Positions 4,918 to 5,469 of a stretch of 5,469 nt of DNA are shown here, one piece after another. Numbering within the stretch: position 1 is the stretch's first letter; each line of letters opens with the position of its first letter. A program made the translations under genes and the position numbers. Source of the DNA: Chlamydiota bacterium. Lineage in GTDB: Bacteria; Chlamydiota; Chlamydiia; Chlamydiales; Simkaniaceae. Location: NCBI GenBank assembly GCA_021772295.1, contig JAJFMG010000131.1, positions 1 to 5,469 on the forward strand, in the 5' to 3' direction. Under the pieces are notes generated by a model that was not told where the DNA came from, ran no database searches, and saw only the letters and a program-made list of their open reading frames with translations.

Positions 4918-5469
4918 CAACTAATGATGAAAAGGGATCTTTGACCCTTCGGTTAAGGTTACCTGATAAACTAAATGCCGGAAAATATCTGCTCATTGAA
5001 AATGTATGTTTTGCATATGGTCAGAAAGAAATTACGCAAGCTTTGCAGGAAAATGCGTTGCGAAACAAATACAAAAAAGAAAAAAAATCGGACTATACAA
5101 AGCGTGGTTTAGCAATCAGTTACCGATTTATTTTTGATGAAGAAGGACTTCGTGTTTTTGCAAGTGTCGAAGAAAAGCAGCCTGCATATATAACATCGCA
5201 AAAAAGAGGTTATATTGGAGTAGATCTAAATGTAGATCATATTGCAGTAGCAGAAACAAACCATAATGGGAACCTTGTCAATATACGAAAATATGCCCTT
5301 AATCTTTATGGAAAAAACCAAAAACAAGCAAAGGCCTTAATTGGAGATGTAGTAAAAGAATTGGTTGGATATGCACAAAGCAAGAAAAAACCAATTATTA
5401 TAGAAAAATTAGACTTTACAGCTAAAAAAAACGCATTAAAAAATAGCAATCCAAAATATGCACGGATGC
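4899..5469 (+). CDS. tnpB: TnpB-related RuvC nuclease (IS200/IS605/IS607 accessory protein), N-terminally truncated and running off the window
   Basis: The frame is open from 4881 to the window edge. The first ATG is at 4899, giving at least 190 residues, but it has no real ribosome site and is probably not a native start. TnpB proteins are RNA-guided nucleases encoded by IS elements. Counting from 4899, SLTLRLRLPDKLNAGKYLL (16-34) and FAYGQKEI (39-46) resemble the region before the nuclease domain in the longer TnpB-related group. YIGVDLNVDHIAVAE (105-119) is RuvC-I with catalytic Asp109, and IIIEKLDF (166-173) is RuvC-II with Glu169. RuvC-III and the zinc ribbon would lie to the right of the window. 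Asp109 lies far closer to the start than in a full protein, so the N-terminal wedge/recognition part is missing. It is probably a pseudogene; the frame itself carries no stop within the window. Confidence 0.8.
   Translation, partial: MGKSCVATNDEKGSLTLRLRLPDKLNAGKYLLIENVCFAYGQKEITQALQENALRNKYKKEKKSDYTKRGLAISYRFIFDEEGLRVFASVEEKQPAYITSQKRGYIGVDLNVDHIAVAETNHNGNLVNIRKYALNLYGKNQKQAKALIGDVVKELVGYAQSKKKPIIIEKLDFTAKKNALKNSNPKYARM
4908..4922 (+). repeat. Short inverted repeat at the tnpA/tnpB junction (6-bp stem, 3-nt loop)
   Basis: AGTTGC (4908-4913) and GCAACT (4917-4922) are perfect reverse complements around GTA. The repeat includes the TAG that ends the tnpA fragment and sits exactly where the TnpA-like and TnpB-like reading frames meet. 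It may mark the deletion joint or be chance. Confidence 0.45.

Larger units (their letters stand above)
4831..5469 (+). mobile_element. Remnant of an IS607-type insertion element (tnpA fragment joined to truncated TnpB-related gene), right end outside window
   Basis: The element is recognised from two adjacent pieces in the normal IS607 order: the DNA-binding start of a TnpA serine recombinase, then the central part of a TnpB-related RuvC nuclease. The TnpA catalytic domain and the TnpB N-terminus are missing, which indicates an internal deletion with its junction near 4900-4910. The left boundary is probably somewhere in the gap after aroF; the right boundary, and any omega-RNA-type 3' end, lie beyond the window. 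With no recombinase domain it should not move on its own. Confidence 0.75.

Noticed and set aside
4932..4949. AAGGG...CCCTT inverted repeat as a terminator after the tnpA fragment
   Set aside because: The stem is only 5 bp with an 8-base loop, there is no T-run, and it lies inside the TnpB coding frame.

Overview
The first 4.74 kb is the distal part of a tryptophan biosynthesis operon, all on the + strand: the 3' end of trpD, then complete trpC, trpF, trpB and trpA, followed by a complete type I-beta DAHP synthase gene (called aroF here). Each junction either abuts (trpD/trpC, trpA/aroF) or overlaps by an ATGA quartet (trpC/trpF, trpF/trpB, trpB/trpA), so the six genes form one tightly packed, probably translationally coupled unit. 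TrpD, TrpF, TrpC and TrpA/TrpB carry out successive steps from anthranilate to tryptophan. The DAHP synthase makes the first shikimate-pathway intermediate, so the operon couples carbon entry into aromatic synthesis to the tryptophan-specific branch. The operon's promoter, its leader and any trpE/trpG genes lie upstream of the window. All the active-site residues I checked in the complete enzymes are present.

After the aroF stop at 4743 there is an 87-bp gap with no convincing terminator. Next comes a broken IS607-type insertion element. A 28-codon fragment of the serine-recombinase TnpA (its MerR-like DNA-binding helix-turn-helix) runs straight into the middle of a TnpB-related RuvC nuclease reading frame, which stays open to the right edge. 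The two frames are offset by one base at an A5 run. The simplest reading is an internal deletion that removed the TnpA catalytic domain and the TnpB N-terminal part.

The organism is an AT-rich bacterium. Gene order D-C-F-B-A with separate trpC and trpF is widespread. With the AT-rich coding and the style of the TnpB-related protein it would fit a member of the Chlamydiota or another host-associated lineage, but this is a weak inference and the window alone does not settle it.

Beyond the genes, the most notable structures are a perfect 22-bp palindrome just before the trpA start, two strong intragenic hairpins (in trpB and trpA), and a strong scarcity of tryptophan codons across the operon. 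I saw no clearly new system. The chimeric tnpA/tnpB remnant and the palindrome at the trpB/trpA junction are the best candidates for follow-up.
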